Origin: Punctularia strigosozonata HHB-11173 SS5
Lineage: Eukaryota > Basidiomycota > Agaricomycetes > Corticiales > Punctulariaceae
DNA: 64,000 bases
Reading direction: 5' to 3'
Assembly: GCF_000264995.1 (NCBI RefSeq)
Contig: NW_006767437.1
Span: 320,077-384,076, forward strand
Shown in pieces: positions 9,595 through 20,735 of this stretch (position 1 is its first letter; every line of letters starts with the position of its first letter). The position numbers were made by a program, and so were the translations under genes. Below the pieces are notes generated by a model that was not told the DNA's origin, searched no databases, and worked only from the letters and a program-made list of their open reading frames with translations.

Positions 9595-10943
9595 ATGCTG
9601 TTATTCACCATCATCGACCAAATGTTCCCGCCCAAGGCGAAGTGGACGCCGAAGGACATACCTGCATTGGACGGGAAGGTTTTCATCGTGACAGGTGGCA
9701 ATACAGGCATTGGAAAGGAGACATGCAAAGAGCTTCTGCTGCACGGTATGGGCCAGAGTATCCCTTGCGAGTTGACCATCTAACAAATATCAGGAGCCGA
9801 AGTTTGGCTGAGCGCGCGTTCTGAGACCAAGGCTAATGCAGCGATTGCTGACCTCGAGCGCGAAACTGGACGGCGCGCACAGTTCCTGCAGATGGATCTC
9901 GGGGACTTACCCAATGTCAAGAAGGCAGTCGAGGAGTTCAAATCGTTCGTTACATCCTCTCCGCCCATGATGGTGATTCTGAACGAACACCCTAGCAAAC
10001 AGACCCGCCTGGATGCTTTAATTGCCAACGCCGGCGTCATGATACCACCGATTGAGCAGTTGACCGCACAAGGCTATGACTTGCAGTTCGGCACAAACGT
10101 TCTGGGTATTTCGGCCATTTCCACTCCTGGTGTTCAGCTCTAACATTGCCAGGTCAGGTCATTTTCTACTCATTAAGCTGCTCTTGCCCCTCCTTCGCTC
10201 AACCGCAACCTCTGCGCAAGACTCGTCGTACCGCACCCGAATTGTCTGGGTCTCATCGTCTGCACCGTATTATTTCAATCCTCCAATTCGGTACGACACC
10301 CTCACCGACACGCGCCAGCGCAAGAAACTAGGTAGGCTATCTGTCATCATCGCCATTTCCAAAGTTGTTTACTTACCACACTCAATCAGGGACCATGCAG
10401 CTGTATGCTCAAAGCAAAATGGCGACTTGTATGCTGACGTTTAAGCTCGCGAAACTCCTTGAGGGTGATTATGGCGCCAATGGACGGGTCATCGCACATG
10501 TCGTTGATCCCGGTACGGATTTATGGTACTAGGTTATTGCATCCGTATCTGATCGGTTGAGAATATAGGAAACATTCGGACAGATCTCCAGCGTCACACC
10601 AACCGCATCCAGCATCTCTTGGTACGCCTCACTTCGCCCTGCGCTTTCTCGCAGTGCATCTGATGTGTCACAAATGAAGATCGGATGGCTTCTTTCCCCG
10701 ACGCCCATGGGTGCCTATTCACAACTCTACGCTGCTACGAGCCCGGAGGCAGGAGAGGAGAACGGGAAGGTGCGTCAGCGAGCTCCTTTATAGGCAGATC
10801 TTGCAGCTGATTTGTCTCCTCCGGTCGTGCAGTACTATTATCCGTGGGCGAGGACTACCAAAACCGCAAAGGAAGCGTACAAGACGAACGAGCAGGACAA
10901 GGTCTGGGACTGGTGCGAAGAGCAGATCAAGCCGTATCTTTGA
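9595..10943 (+). CDS. Short-chain dehydrogenase/reductase
   Basis: Classical SDR of retinol-dehydrogenase type, about 319 aa in eight exons: 9595-9745, 9794-9948, 10003-10105, 10158-10331, 10390-10512, 10569-10621, 10680-10769, 10833-10943. Seen: the cofactor motif TGGNTGIG near residue 34, [10 protein letters not shown] (NAG motif), the serine strand [10 protein letters not shown], the catalytic YAQSK (YxxxK), and PGNIRTDL behind it. Predicted to oxidise or reduce an alcohol or carbonyl with NAD(P)(H); substrate unknown. The second intron (54 nt, no stop) could in principle be retained, but removing it restores the usual spacing before the NAG motif. Frame and phase are consistent throughout, so the gene looks intact. 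Confidence 0.88.
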
Positions 10944-11987
10944 TCAATATTTCCGCGATATCACGCCGGTATGGACACCCTATGGATCAACATACCATTG
11001 CTTTTCCTTGTTTATCGCCACTACATCCCTTGAATCCTTCGCAGCAAGAGCTTGCAGAGATGCTAGCCAGGTGTTGGTATATTCAGGTTCACCTTTGCTA
11101 TTCACTTGGATGTATCCCTTTCCCTATGTAAATAACGACAGTGCATGGAGTCAGTTTTCGCTATGGATAATCGATACCCGCTACGGTCAATTTTTGACTG
11201 CGCATTTCCAAATCCCGCGCAAGATGCCGATATTTTATTAGCTCGCATTCAGACCGGGTTGAGTGCTTACGGTAAAGCGAAGAATATACCAATCGACAAT
11301 AAAGAATAGGCGGTGACACCGGCGTGGGAGAGGTGAAAGCGCGCGAGTCAACAGACTGGCACGCGCGGTTATCGCGTTCTTCGGTTTCATGGCGAGCCCA
11401 TTCCCGTCGCCAGAAGGGTGTGTTCGATATTCGCGTCACCGCGTTAAGCGTGCGGTCTAAAGATCCGAGCAGCAGACGAACCCCCGTTAAGGTCACGTAC
11501 GCGTCTCGGCACAAGGCAAGCATGTCCCCTCCTTGCACGAAGTCACTGAGGAAACGAACGGGATCGAGTACAGAGAAGGAGGAGCGCCGCCGAATCCACG
11601 CGGTATGCATGGCACCCTCATGATGTCAAACATGGCGCTAACACTGGATATAGTACTGGAGACGCGTCGGACAGCGCCAGTTCTGACGACGCCCCCGTCG
11701 TGGTACCTGCTATTAGTCCACGGTCGATCCTCGCGGAGAGGAAGGTGAGCTTTAGGCCCCATTTATGTCATGTGCATGGAGTGTCTCAGATCCCTCTCGC
11801 GTTACGCATTGTTCTCCTGCCGGTGGCCCCTATTGACTCTCCTCGCCATTGTTCTAGAGCCAGGAGCCGTTGGCTCCCAAAAAGGTTGACGTGCAGTAAG
11901 TTCGTCCAGAAACATACTTGCTTCGCATACCCCCTATCAGATCACACCCCCACACCGCCCGAACACGCTACATCACAACCCCGCACC
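10944..11987. other. Intergenic, nothing convincing
   Basis: About 1 kb between the dehydrogenase and the first C-C-H-C gene. It has open stretches on both strands (for example minus 11610-11161), but none shows family motifs, usable introns or coding-like composition. It presumably holds the 3' UTR of one gene and the promoter of the next. Confidence 0.5.
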
Positions 11988-13507
11988 ATGCTCCTAGCAC
12001 GTTCTCGAAACGCCGCTAACCCCATTGCTCGAAGCTTGCCTCCGCCGACTGCCAAACGCATGAAGCACGAACAGGGTCAGGCTCCGTCTGGGGCTGATTC
12101 GTCGCCCAAGAAGAAGGGACACCGGGCCATGCCATCGATTTCGACCACCGACGGTTCACCCAAGTCGGTGAACGGGCGCTCGGGCTCTACTGCGACGGGA
12201 ACGTTCAAGGTTCCATCAGCCAAGCAAGTGTCGGTCCATTTGCGGGATGCACCAATTAATGCTCATTGCCGGAGTAGGCGATCGAAAGATGAGGATGTTG
12301 ACGACAGTGTCTCTATCGCGGAGTCGTCCTCCGGCCCGACTAGAACGCGTAAGTCAGAGCAAGAGCGATACCAGTTTTTCGCCGACGAGCCGTTGTGCGA
12401 CGACTTCGAACCGAACCGTGCCCACTGCACGAGCTGCAAAGAGTGGATACCCCTCAGCGAGAAAGTTTCTTACGTGATTGGACCATGGATGAAACACACG
12501 AAACAGTGCGCCAAGGGCGCTAGTATCACCACCAAGTACGAGGCAACAACTTTCCTGGGGTCATCTCTGACCTATTCGCGTGAAGATCGCAGAGGGCCAA
12601 ATCTGTGATCGAGAGCGACGTCGATGACAGCGCTTCTGTGGCTACCGCGCATACTCGAAGGACGGAAGCAGAACGCAAGGCTTACCTGGAGGCTGATCCG
12701 GATGCGCAGGACATTGGTCCGAATGAAGTCACCTGCAGGCGATGCAGCAAGACCATCAAGCTGGGTGGCCGTACCAACTATCAACTGAGGGCCTGGGATA
12801 AGCATCAGGCGAAGTGCTCTGGCGCGGTGTACGTCGATCCAACAGAATCACTGGTGCAGTTGGAGCTGATTGCCATGCCACACAGTCCAAGCAGTCGCGT
12901 TGCAACTGCTGAGCGCAAGCTTAAGCTGGTCAATGACTCTCAGGCAAAGCATTTCACAACCTGTTCTGTGGACTGCAATGTCTGTGGAGATCGGGTCACC
13001 CTGGAAGGCGAAGGCGACTATAAACTGACGAAGTGGGAAGAGCATAAGGGCTCTTGCAAGCCGTGCGCCTCTCCAATTCGCAGCGTGCTTCGCGATACTA
13101 AACTAATAACTAGAACTGGGACGTCAGTTCAAGATCTTTCCTCGGCCGAGGCAGCTACCGCCCCATCTCCTGGAAAGACACAGGAGAGCGAGACTACCAC
13201 TGGTATCCGCCCTCCACCTTCAACATCGTCCGCGCACTCACAGCCCTCGGTCGCGTCCTCAAATGCGACTTTAGTTGTGGCGGAATCCTCTACTTCATCG
13301 CCGACACGCTCATCCTTGAAGCGCCGTCGCGAGGACGACAACGCCGAAGAAACCCGAGATGCGCCGGCCCAGCGCCCACGCTCGGACACGTACGTTGCGC
13401 CGGAGGGCAACGTGCCGGGCCTATGGGACTGGATCAAGCTGCCGTGGCAGTCGTTCGTCCGCGGACTCGCTTTGGGCAGCCGGTCATCGACCCTGGGCGC
13501 GGATTGA
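11988..13507 (+). CDS. Protein with three C-C-W-H-C zinc-like modules
   Basis: Unknown-function protein of about 486 aa, exons 11988-12535 and 12595-13507 (59-nt intron). Three modules share the plan C-x2-C, a hydrophobic Tyr strand, then W-x2-H-x4-C: CTSCKEWIPL...WMKHTKQC, CRRCSKTIKL...WDKHQAKC and CNVCGDRVTL...WEEHKGSC. The first two are preceded by an acidic VDDS(V/A)S motif, showing internal duplication. N-terminal and C-terminal thirds are Ser/Pro-rich and likely disordered, with a basic LKRRRED patch. Spacing suggests a small zinc-binding fold, perhaps nucleic-acid binding; that is inference. The next gene downstream carries one copy of the same module. Confidence 0.75.
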
Positions 13508-14028
13508 ACGCGCCGTGACCTACCAGCTACGTGGACTGAAGAAACCATTCTCGCTCTTTATTGGTTATGGAATGAAATTGGATTGAAGAAGCGCATCGCG
13601 TGTCCTGCCACACTCTTTCTTGGACGTTTACTTGCTTTCTGTGTTTTCTGCGGGATTCGTTCTCTATAGGACGCGCTGTCCGTAATAGTGCATAATGGAA
13701 TGTCTGTGCCCCTACTCCTTGTGCGAGATGTACGCCCTTAAGCGCATATTTGCCTCCGTGTCCGTGCGGGGCGAGGGACGGCACGTGGCCGACGCGCGGA
13801 TAGCCGAGACGCGCCCTCCCAGTCCGACCCCAGTGTGTGGCTGGGGCGCAGACCGCCCTTTCTCCAGAACCACCACCACCGCCCATCTCCCTGTCCTCCG
13901 TCGCACCCGCCGCCCCGCCGAGATGCCCCGCGCAACGTACGTCCCCTCCCCTCCGACGCGTTCCGCTCGCTCAAATCGACCCAGCGACCGCCGCCCGAGT
14001 GCCCGCCGCCCCGACGCCGGCGTCGACG

Positions 14029-15092
14029 ATGTACGCAAGCCACCCGCTCTCCTTTTCGCTCGCTCACGACGTCCCCATTTTAGATATCGCTCGACGGCAT
14101 CTCCGTGCTCTCCAGGTAAGTGTCCTGCCATCCGCCCCCATCCCATCCCTCACACGGCGTAGTGAGGGTACGAGCGCCCGCGCAGCAAGCCCGCCACCCG
14201 CCGCCCAACGGTAAGTACATTCCGCCCCCTTCCTTACTTACGTAGCTGACCTTTCTTATAGATCCGCCGCCCACAAAAACGCCGCCGCCCACAAAGCCCG
14301 CGAGCGCCAGCTCCGGGACGACGATATGTGCGAGGTACAGAGCCCTACCTTCGTCAAGTGCAAGCGCTGCGAGACGAGGATCAAACTCTCCGCGCGCTCC
14401 CCGTACGAACCTTTCCACTGGAACAAGCATAAGTCCCGCTGCCTGAACCGCAAGCCTGCCGAGCTCGAGGAGTACCGGCGGAAGGCCCAGGTATGCCCGC
14501 CACCACACTGCGATCAGTCAAGTTTCGTGTCTCATATGACCGTTTCTGCTAGGATAAGTCGGTCGGTTCCTCGTCCGCGAAGAGCGCTCGAGTGCCCAAG
14601 CCGGCGGCACTGTCGCTACCCTTCACGCCACCGCCTGCCCTCGACTCCGGCAGCGCCTCGTCATCAGGGTCTTCCAGCAAAGGGGGCTCGCCCGCGCCTG
14701 AATCTTCCCACGACGACGCGAACGAGTCCTTCGGGTCGTCCTCGGCGCCTGCTTCTCGCTCGGGGTCGCTCCCCGCCACCCCGCGCGAGGAGCACCACCC
14801 GCTGCAAGCTGACCTCGGATTCGCTCCCGCAGCATCACAGGAGTGGACCTGGGGCCACCTCAAGGTGCCCGCCTGGTTGGCGACCGCATACCCTAACGAC
14901 GTCAGGTATCCGTCGTTGTTTGAGCCCATGGCGGTGGGCAGCTACTGCGACCTCGACGCCCCCTTCGCATCCAAGCACCCCATCTCGTCGATCCGGACCC
15001 AACTACCCGAGCCGGCCAGCGCGCCCATGGAAGCGGCCTCTGCCCCTGCGCTCCACTTCTCGATGAACAACGACTATATTCCCTATTATTGA
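14029..15092 (+). CDS. Protein with one C-C-W-H-C zinc-like module
   Basis: About 299 aa in four exons: 14029-14115, 14167-14210, 14262-14490, 14553-15092. A single module, CKRCETRIKL...HWNKHKSRC, lies near the middle and matches the three modules of the upstream gene, so the two genes are probably diverged tandem relatives. The C-terminal 170 residues are Ser/Pro-rich and low complexity. The start (MYASHPLSFSLAHD) is the ATG that keeps the frame through all introns; upstream in-frame sequence is Pro-rich without a better ATG. The first intron uses the later acceptor (tagtgag), which is less certain. Function unknown. Confidence 0.65.
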
Positions 15093-15543
15093 TCGATATC
15101 ATAACCTATTCCCGGACTCGTTGATCCCGACGCCTCACCTCTTGCGCCGCCTTTTTCTATTCCGTTGTTTCTCCCTCGGGTTTGTTGTCAAACAAATGTT
15201 GCATCAGTCTTGTAATATGTATCTGTGTCAGCTAGATCGTCACTGTCCTGCATCTCATCCTCACATCATCCTGCATCCATCCATTGTCACCAATGTACCC
15301 CTAGCCCTTGACTGTGTAAGCGCTGTAGTGGAACTAATAGAGCTAATGTGTTCGCTAGTCGACGTCGATGCCTCCAATAATAACCGTGTTTGCCAGCTTC
15401 CCGCTAAGGTCGAGGAGGGCGAAGCTGTATTTGAGTACATGACACTAAGGGACAGAGGATGTTTAATCCCCGGATCGATTATTATGGTACCCTATCAATA
15501 ACATGTATCGTGCCCGACAATTCTTGGTATTGACAGTGATACT
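15093..15543. other. Intergenic between convergent genes
   Basis: About 450 bp between the 3' ends of the zinc-module gene (plus) and the sirtuin gene (minus). It contains T-rich and TGTA-like sequence typical of fungal 3' ends; an open frame on the plus strand has no recognisable features. Confidence 0.5.
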
Positions 15544-17073
15544 TTAGCTTCCCGACTGGGGAACGATGTCCTCTATATGGTCCGGCGGGGGCATATAGAT
15601 CCCGCTGCATAACATATCTCGGATGATTGGATCCTCCGTTGCTTGTGAACCCCTGAACAGATACAGATGGAGTTGGCGAGGTGGCGAGTAGACGAGATAT
15701 AGAACTTACAGGACGTTTCTGACGATTTCCCGCATGACCTCACCGCTCCTGATTTCGAGCTTTTCGAGGCCAGGCAAACCGTCTGCGCGGGTAGGGCCGA
15801 CGTTTAGCATCAAGGTAGGTTTCTTGAGCTCGAGGGCGTGTTTGAGCAGCCTGAATGCGGAAAAGGTTGCCAGTGTTGTTCCAACGAGGAAGAGACGATC
15901 GCATTGCTCTATATCGGCGTATCTATTGCGCTGTCGGTATTGCCGTAACAAGATGGATGAGCCGCATATAGACTCACGACTTATCCCTGACCTCCTTTGC
16001 TATTGATTCACCGAAGAAGATCAAGGCGGGTTTTTGCTGCGGGGGGTGTTCAGCTATGCAACGAATCCAAAGACGATGTGTACCAACCACCGAATTCGTA
16101 TAGCCTTCGAGCGCACATGTGGGGCACTCCGGGACGTTGAAAGTGGTATAGTCTACATCTTCAATGGCCACCTTAGAAGTCACAGTAAACTCCCGAAGGT
16201 CCACAAATCGGTCGAGGTACATGAGGACATACATCACCGTCGGGATTCGTCCGGGGCTGTTGACCCGCACGTTCTAGGTCGTCGACGAATGCTTTCCATT
16301 GGGGATTCGCCGCAGATATCCAATCTTGGAATGTCTCGCGGTCGACCAGATGGCCCCTGTTACAGTGCACTTTCTGCGAATGGACCGTATGTGCATGCAG
16401 GCTCTTGAAATAGAGAAAATGTAACGTACATGCAGGGTGCCATGCAGTTCCAGCATATGCTCGTCCATCCATGATCGGCTGCGCGCTGATCGAATGGCCT
16501 TGTGATGGAGCCCGTCTACGTTCTGAGTTATGAGGCGCGGGACTATGGAAGCATGCTGAAGAGCAGCGATCGCGTAATGCGTCTTGTTCGGTTGAGCATC
16601 TCGGACTGGTGGGTAGCCTAGATAGCTTCGTAGCCAGTAACGCTGCCTGTGTTGTATGATCACGGGCAGTTACAGACTGGACTTTGGTTTTGCTCACCGG
16701 AACGCGAATCCTTTCTCGGTACCGTCAACGAGCTCATGGTACTAAGTCGTGGCCTGCATGTCACTTTCAGAACCTAGATATCACTGGCGTGACAACATAC
16801 GAAGATGGGCCTACGCATCATCGATGTGTAAGGCTTCCGAGTTGATCCCGAAATGTATATCACCTACTTGTAGTTCGGGTTCATGTAACGACCATCCTTG
16901 CCCCTATACGCCCTGATACCGGAATCCACGCTGACACCCGCACCCGTAAGCAGGCAGACATTTCCATGTTGGAGGAAGGATGATATCCGTTCAACAGCAA
17001 CAGCAGGCGAAACGGTAGGACCAGAAGGAACAGAGGCCAAACGCGTTGGTATAGTTGGGACAGAGACGCGCAT
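15544..17073 (-). CDS. SIRT4-like class II sirtuin
   Basis: NAD-dependent sirtuin, multi-exon, start ATG 17073 (MRVSVPTIPT). Seen: LLTGAGVSVDSGI (GAGxSxxSGI), the linker YHELVDGTEKGFAFR, RYWLRSYLGYPPV, TQNVDGLHH with the catalytic His, a zinc region with CNRGH then CPTC, PALIFFGESI, and a C-terminal NAD-binding strand LFLVGTTLATFSAFRLL. Such proteins in fungi and animal mitochondria act as deacylases or ADP-ribosyl transferases. The first 30 residues are basic and Ser/Thr-rich and could be a mitochondrial presequence (inference). The exon joining NPNYK to YHELVDG is short and not resolved by eye. The last exon (15652-15544) follows a 59-nt intron. Only 84 bp separates this gene from the end of PEX7 upstream. 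Confidence 0.85.
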
Positions 17074-17157
17074 TGCCTTTCCGGTGCGGTCGGTACTTCA
17101 ACATTCCATCTACACTCGAAGTTGGGATCCGAGAAATACGGGCAATGTATGATATTA

Positions 17158-18476
17158 TTATACACGGAAAACATTAACTCTGCTGTCCCAGCTGCAGCTA
17201 GCCAGGACTCCTTCTTCATAGATAGACCACGCGCAGCCGACGACAAATTCGGTATGCGGATCGTGAATGTACAACAGTTGACTTGCACCGGGAGGTGAAT
17301 TGGTCGACCACCTGGAACGCATAATATCAGCACAGGCACTAGGGCCACAGAGGAACCAGGTACTGACACTCTGCACGTCATGTCATAGCTCGCGCTTGCC
17401 AGTACATCTGGTCGATGGGGGCACCATTGAATCTTCCGAACCGCATACTCGTGGCCCATCAGCTGCCCCTCGCATATGCCGCCAAGCTGTTGTTCACCGG
17501 AGCCCTCGGGCCCAATTTTCACCATTCGGCAATCCCATATCTTGATAGCCTTGTCAACGCCAGCGCTGGCCAACAACCATGGCCTGTACTTGTTCCAGTC
17601 GATGGTAAGAACTTCTGTGCCCGACGCCGGAATTGTTAGTGCGGCGGAGGTCAAGGGCGCGGTGAAGGTATTGGAGAACTTCGAGGGAGCGTAGGAGGGA
17701 GCGCGAACGTCGAATATCTTCAACGTGCCGTCGGTGGAACAAGTAGCTAGAACGGCGGGCTGGTGTGGAGAGAAAAGGGCCTGGTAGACACACGAGTGGT
17801 GTGCCTGTAGGGTAGTAAGAGACCGCGGGGATTCTGGCGTCCACTGTTCCTCTGTCAGTCGCGCACGTAATCCCATAACAAGGAGACAACGGACGATTTT
17901 GACAGTGCCTTCCCATGATGAGGATACGAATTGCGACTTCTCAATATTGGACCAGTCCACTGAGAACACCTCCCGAGTGTGCTCCTGCCATACGCGTATC
18001 GGAAGATCCTAGCCGTACTTCGCATCAGTCAGTCTCATAACCGCAATTTCGGTGGGCCAGCATTTTGTGAGAGATGAGGCATTTTGCACTCACATTAAGC
18101 ATAACATCCCACAAACGGATGGACCCGTCCCCAGATGCGGTAGCAAGCTGATTCTCGTGGATCTCCGACCAAGCGACGTCGTATAAGCCATCCTGTGTGT
18201 CATACCTACAGCCCCGCGATACGACTTCAGACACCGACAAAAAGCGAATCGGGACAAGGTGGCGTACTGTTTGTCCAGATTCAACGCAGGTATCCCTGCC
18301 GGGTGGGGTACGTTTGGCACTACACTGACGCAGTGCAGACGTCCGTTCCCGACAAGGCCGTAATTCGCGGCAGATGCGACAGCAAGTCGTTGCGTATGGA
18401 AAGGTGACCAGGCAAGTGAGTAGTGCGCAAATCCTAGCGTCTGCAAGACAGCTGGGGGAGGCCTTATTGTATTCAT
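17158..18476 (-). CDS. PEX7: PEX7, peroxisomal PTS2 receptor (WD40)
   Basis: Seven-bladed WD40 protein that binds PTS2-bearing enzymes in the cytosol and delivers them to the peroxisome. Start ATG 18476 (MNTIRPPP). Blades in order: [18 protein letters not shown]...[62 protein letters not shown], and [25 protein letters not shown], ending VVGCAWS...[13 protein letters not shown]. Order and wording of these blades match the PEX7 family rather than generic WD40 proteins. At least five introns; the frame looks intact. Divergent from the methyltransferase gene at 18607, with 130 bp between start codons. Confidence 0.9.
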
Positions 18477-18606
18477 ACTTGCAAAGATGTTGGCACGTCG
18501 AGAGTTACATAGGAGACGCGTGAGGGCGTTATCACATGTTCCGGGCCGGACTGATCTCAAGCTTGTGATCACTGATCAGATCTGAGATCATTACAGTAAC
18601 CTTTCC
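18477..18606. promoter_or_regulatory. Shared divergent promoter, PEX7 / methyltransferase
   Basis: Only 130 bp lie between the two start codons, so both 5' UTRs and core promoters must fit here. A palindromic stretch with repeated GATCA/TGATC (gtgatcactgatcagatc) at about 18565-18585 is the most obvious possible binding site. Confidence 0.5.
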
Positions 18607-19569
18607 ATGGCTTCAACTGCGACTACCGCACCGTTGCCTGTTGACGAGGGCGAAGGGGTAGAAGAAATACTATCGAGCTCGCTGCAGACTCTTTACGAGT
18701 ATACACCCATAACGCACTCGTCCGCAAACCATCTATTCGAATATACGCTCAGACTTCCGCGCCCCTCTACATCCGCAGAAGACCAATATATCATCGATAT
18801 CACCCTTCAAACCCCAGATACAGAGGTCGCAAACTGGTCGTTGCATGCGTCGTCCGTATGGGTTGCTTCCATCTTCATCGCGGATCACCTCCAGGATTTG
18901 TCCTTGGGTAAATTCGTGGGTGCTGAAGCATCCGGATCCCGCCCCGTATACGTCCTGGAGTTAGGTGCCGGAGCTGGTCTGCCTGGAATTGCCCTGTCCA
19001 AAGTTCACAGTACAGCACGGGTTACGCTGAGCGATTTCCCGGACGGCAAGCTGATCAAAGCCCTGGCGTCTAATGTGGAGCGCAACGGAGTTACTGGACG
19101 CTGCCGAGCTCTACCGCACGCATGGGGTTCATCTGACGCTTCTGCCCTCTTTGCACCGTTCGATGACACGGAGAATGGCAGCGATTCACTCCCTGGATAC
19201 GATATAGTGCTGGCCGCTGATACGCTATGGAATTCCGATCTCCACGTGGCGTTCATCCATACACTCCGGAGGACCCTGCGCAAAACATCCGATAGTAGGG
19301 TGTACCTCGTTGCTGGACTACACACGGGACGCTATACTCTCGACAGGTTCCTGAAAATGGTGCGGGAAGTTGGTTTCATCGTTGAAGAGGCTATGGAGAG
19401 GGAGGTGAGGGGGGTCATAAACCGGCCATGGGATGTGACGAGGGCAGAAACGGAGGACGAGCGGGAGAGACGGCGATGGGTGCTATGGATCGTGCTCAAA
19501 TGGGACCCCACGTACTGCGCGGATCGTTGGCTTGCGTGGACAGATCGGGAAACGGTGAACGAGTCGTGA
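18607..19569 (+). CDS. SAM-dependent protein methyltransferase (METTL21/EFM-like)
   Basis: Intronless 320-aa class I methyltransferase of the Methyltransf_16 group. Seen: ASSVWVASIFIADHL, SAM-binding motif I VLELGAGAGLPGI, an acidic post-I strand VTLSDFPD, and the strand DIVLAADTLWNSDLH that replaces the DxxY active-site region of METTL21-type enzymes, followed by VYLVAGLHTGRY. Fungal relatives methylate translation elongation factors or have been called nicotinamide N-methyltransferase-like; the exact substrate cannot be told from sequence. The start is the first ATG, 130 bp from the PEX7 ATG. Confidence 0.85.
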   Translation: MASTATTAPLPVDEGEGVEEILSSSLQTLYEYTPITHSSANHLFEYTLRLPRPSTSAEDQYIIDITLQTPDTEVANWSLHASSVWVASIFIADHLQDLSLGKFVGAEASGSRPVYVLELGAGAGLPGIALSKVHSTARVTLSDFPDGKLIKALASNVERNGVTGRCRALPHAWGSSDASALFAPFDDTENGSDSLPGYDIVLAADTLWNSDLHVAFIHTLRRTLRKTSDSRVYLVAGLHTGRYTLDRFLKMVREVGFIVEEAMEREVRGVINRPWDVTRAETEDERERRRWVLWIVLKWDPTYCADRWLAWTDRETVNES

Positions 19570-19769
19570 ACATGTTATTGTGGGGCTCTACACCGCGAGC
19601 TTTATCGACGCTAGACTCTTGGTACTGATCAAACGTGTTTGCAATACATGGTGTGACGTAGTAATTCAAAGGCGCCGCGTTACAGTAAGCGCCCGTGCAA
19701 GGAGTGACGTTGTCACGTAAGCAAGCTTGTACTCCCCTCCCCGTCAGACTCTTCCTTCCATCATCCACC

Positions 19770-20231
19770 ATGGTCTGTAAGAAATGTGAGAAGGTACCGA
19801 GCTCGGGTCCGCTGTTTGTAACATTCGACTAACGTCACCTGCAGAAACTTTCCAAGGTCGCGGCTCCCGATCCCTTCCAGTCGACATCTGCCTCCATCAA
19901 GGACGGCTCGCGCAAGATTGGTGAGAACAAGCTCATAGCACGGCCAGGCGGATCGTCTGGCATAGGTCGTCCAGGAGGACCGTCTCGTCCTTCAGGAGGG
20001 TCTCTATCCAAGAATAGGTTTCAGCCGTACGATAAGAAGTGCAAGGACTGCAAACAACCGACAACGCAGAATGGGGCGAAGTATTGTCATGGTGCGCACT
20101 CAACCGCGTGCCCACCGGATTGTTGTCTAACTGGGCCTCCTTTCGCAGGATGCGCATATAAGAAGGGCGTGTGCTCTATATGCGGCAAGCAGATCCTAGA
20201 CACATCTGGCTATGTCATGTCTGCCAAGTAG
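19770..20231 (+). CDS. CRIPT: CRIPT homologue
   Basis: Small Cys-rich protein of 117 aa in three exons (19770-19793, 19845-20091, 20149-20231). It has the family hallmarks: N-terminal MVCKKCE followed by KKLS, a basic middle, ENK, then CKDC, YCHGCAYKKGVCSICGK and a C-terminus near LDTSGY. Four CxxC pairs should bind zinc. CRIPT binds PDZ domains in animals and is a conserved component linked to the spliceosome, which explains its presence in fungi. The first exon is only 24 nt, yet phases agree throughout. Confidence 0.93.
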
Positions 20232-20735
20232 ACCGCAAGCCACAGTCATCCTCGCTTGCTCCATCCGGATAGCATGCTGTCACGCACGAACGAAGCAACC
20301 ATTGCTCGGTATTCTCCCAAGCTATATGTACGGCGCCTACATGTGCAACTAATGGGTTAGCCGCGGGAGGTCGGTGGGACTGTGGTCGTGGTGGTGTATA
20401 GCATTGTATTCATGGATCTTCTCGCTTGCCGCAATCCAGTTATTCGACTAGCATCGTCAGACACTGAAGCGTTCCCGGTTCGTCATAAATGTGGTCATCG
20501 ACCACAAGGTAAGATCGTCTTTTGCATACACATTCTACGAACCCAACGAAGACCCATCAGACAGAAACGTCCTCGTAACATCGAACTATGTAAATGCTCC
20601 CAAAATCCTATCTGTACCGGTAATCAATAAGCGTATATCTGTACCCCCGTCTATATATATATGGACAAGGATCGTGTCGGAGGAATAAACGAACACCTAA
20701 ATCTAGATCTATGTTATGAACGCACGCCTGGTGTG
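20232..20735. other. Intergenic between convergent genes
   Basis: About 500 bp between the 3' ends of CRIPT (plus) and the F-box gene (minus); T-rich and A-rich 3'-UTR-like sequence, including ctatatatatatgg near 20650. No gene seen. Confidence 0.5.

Noticed and set aside
11161-11610. 149-codon minus-strand frame
   Set aside because: No motif, no splice partner, composition like the surrounding intergenic DNA.
15121-15501. 126-codon plus-strand frame after the zinc-module gene
   Set aside because: Lies in a 3'-UTR-like region between convergent genes and resembles no family.
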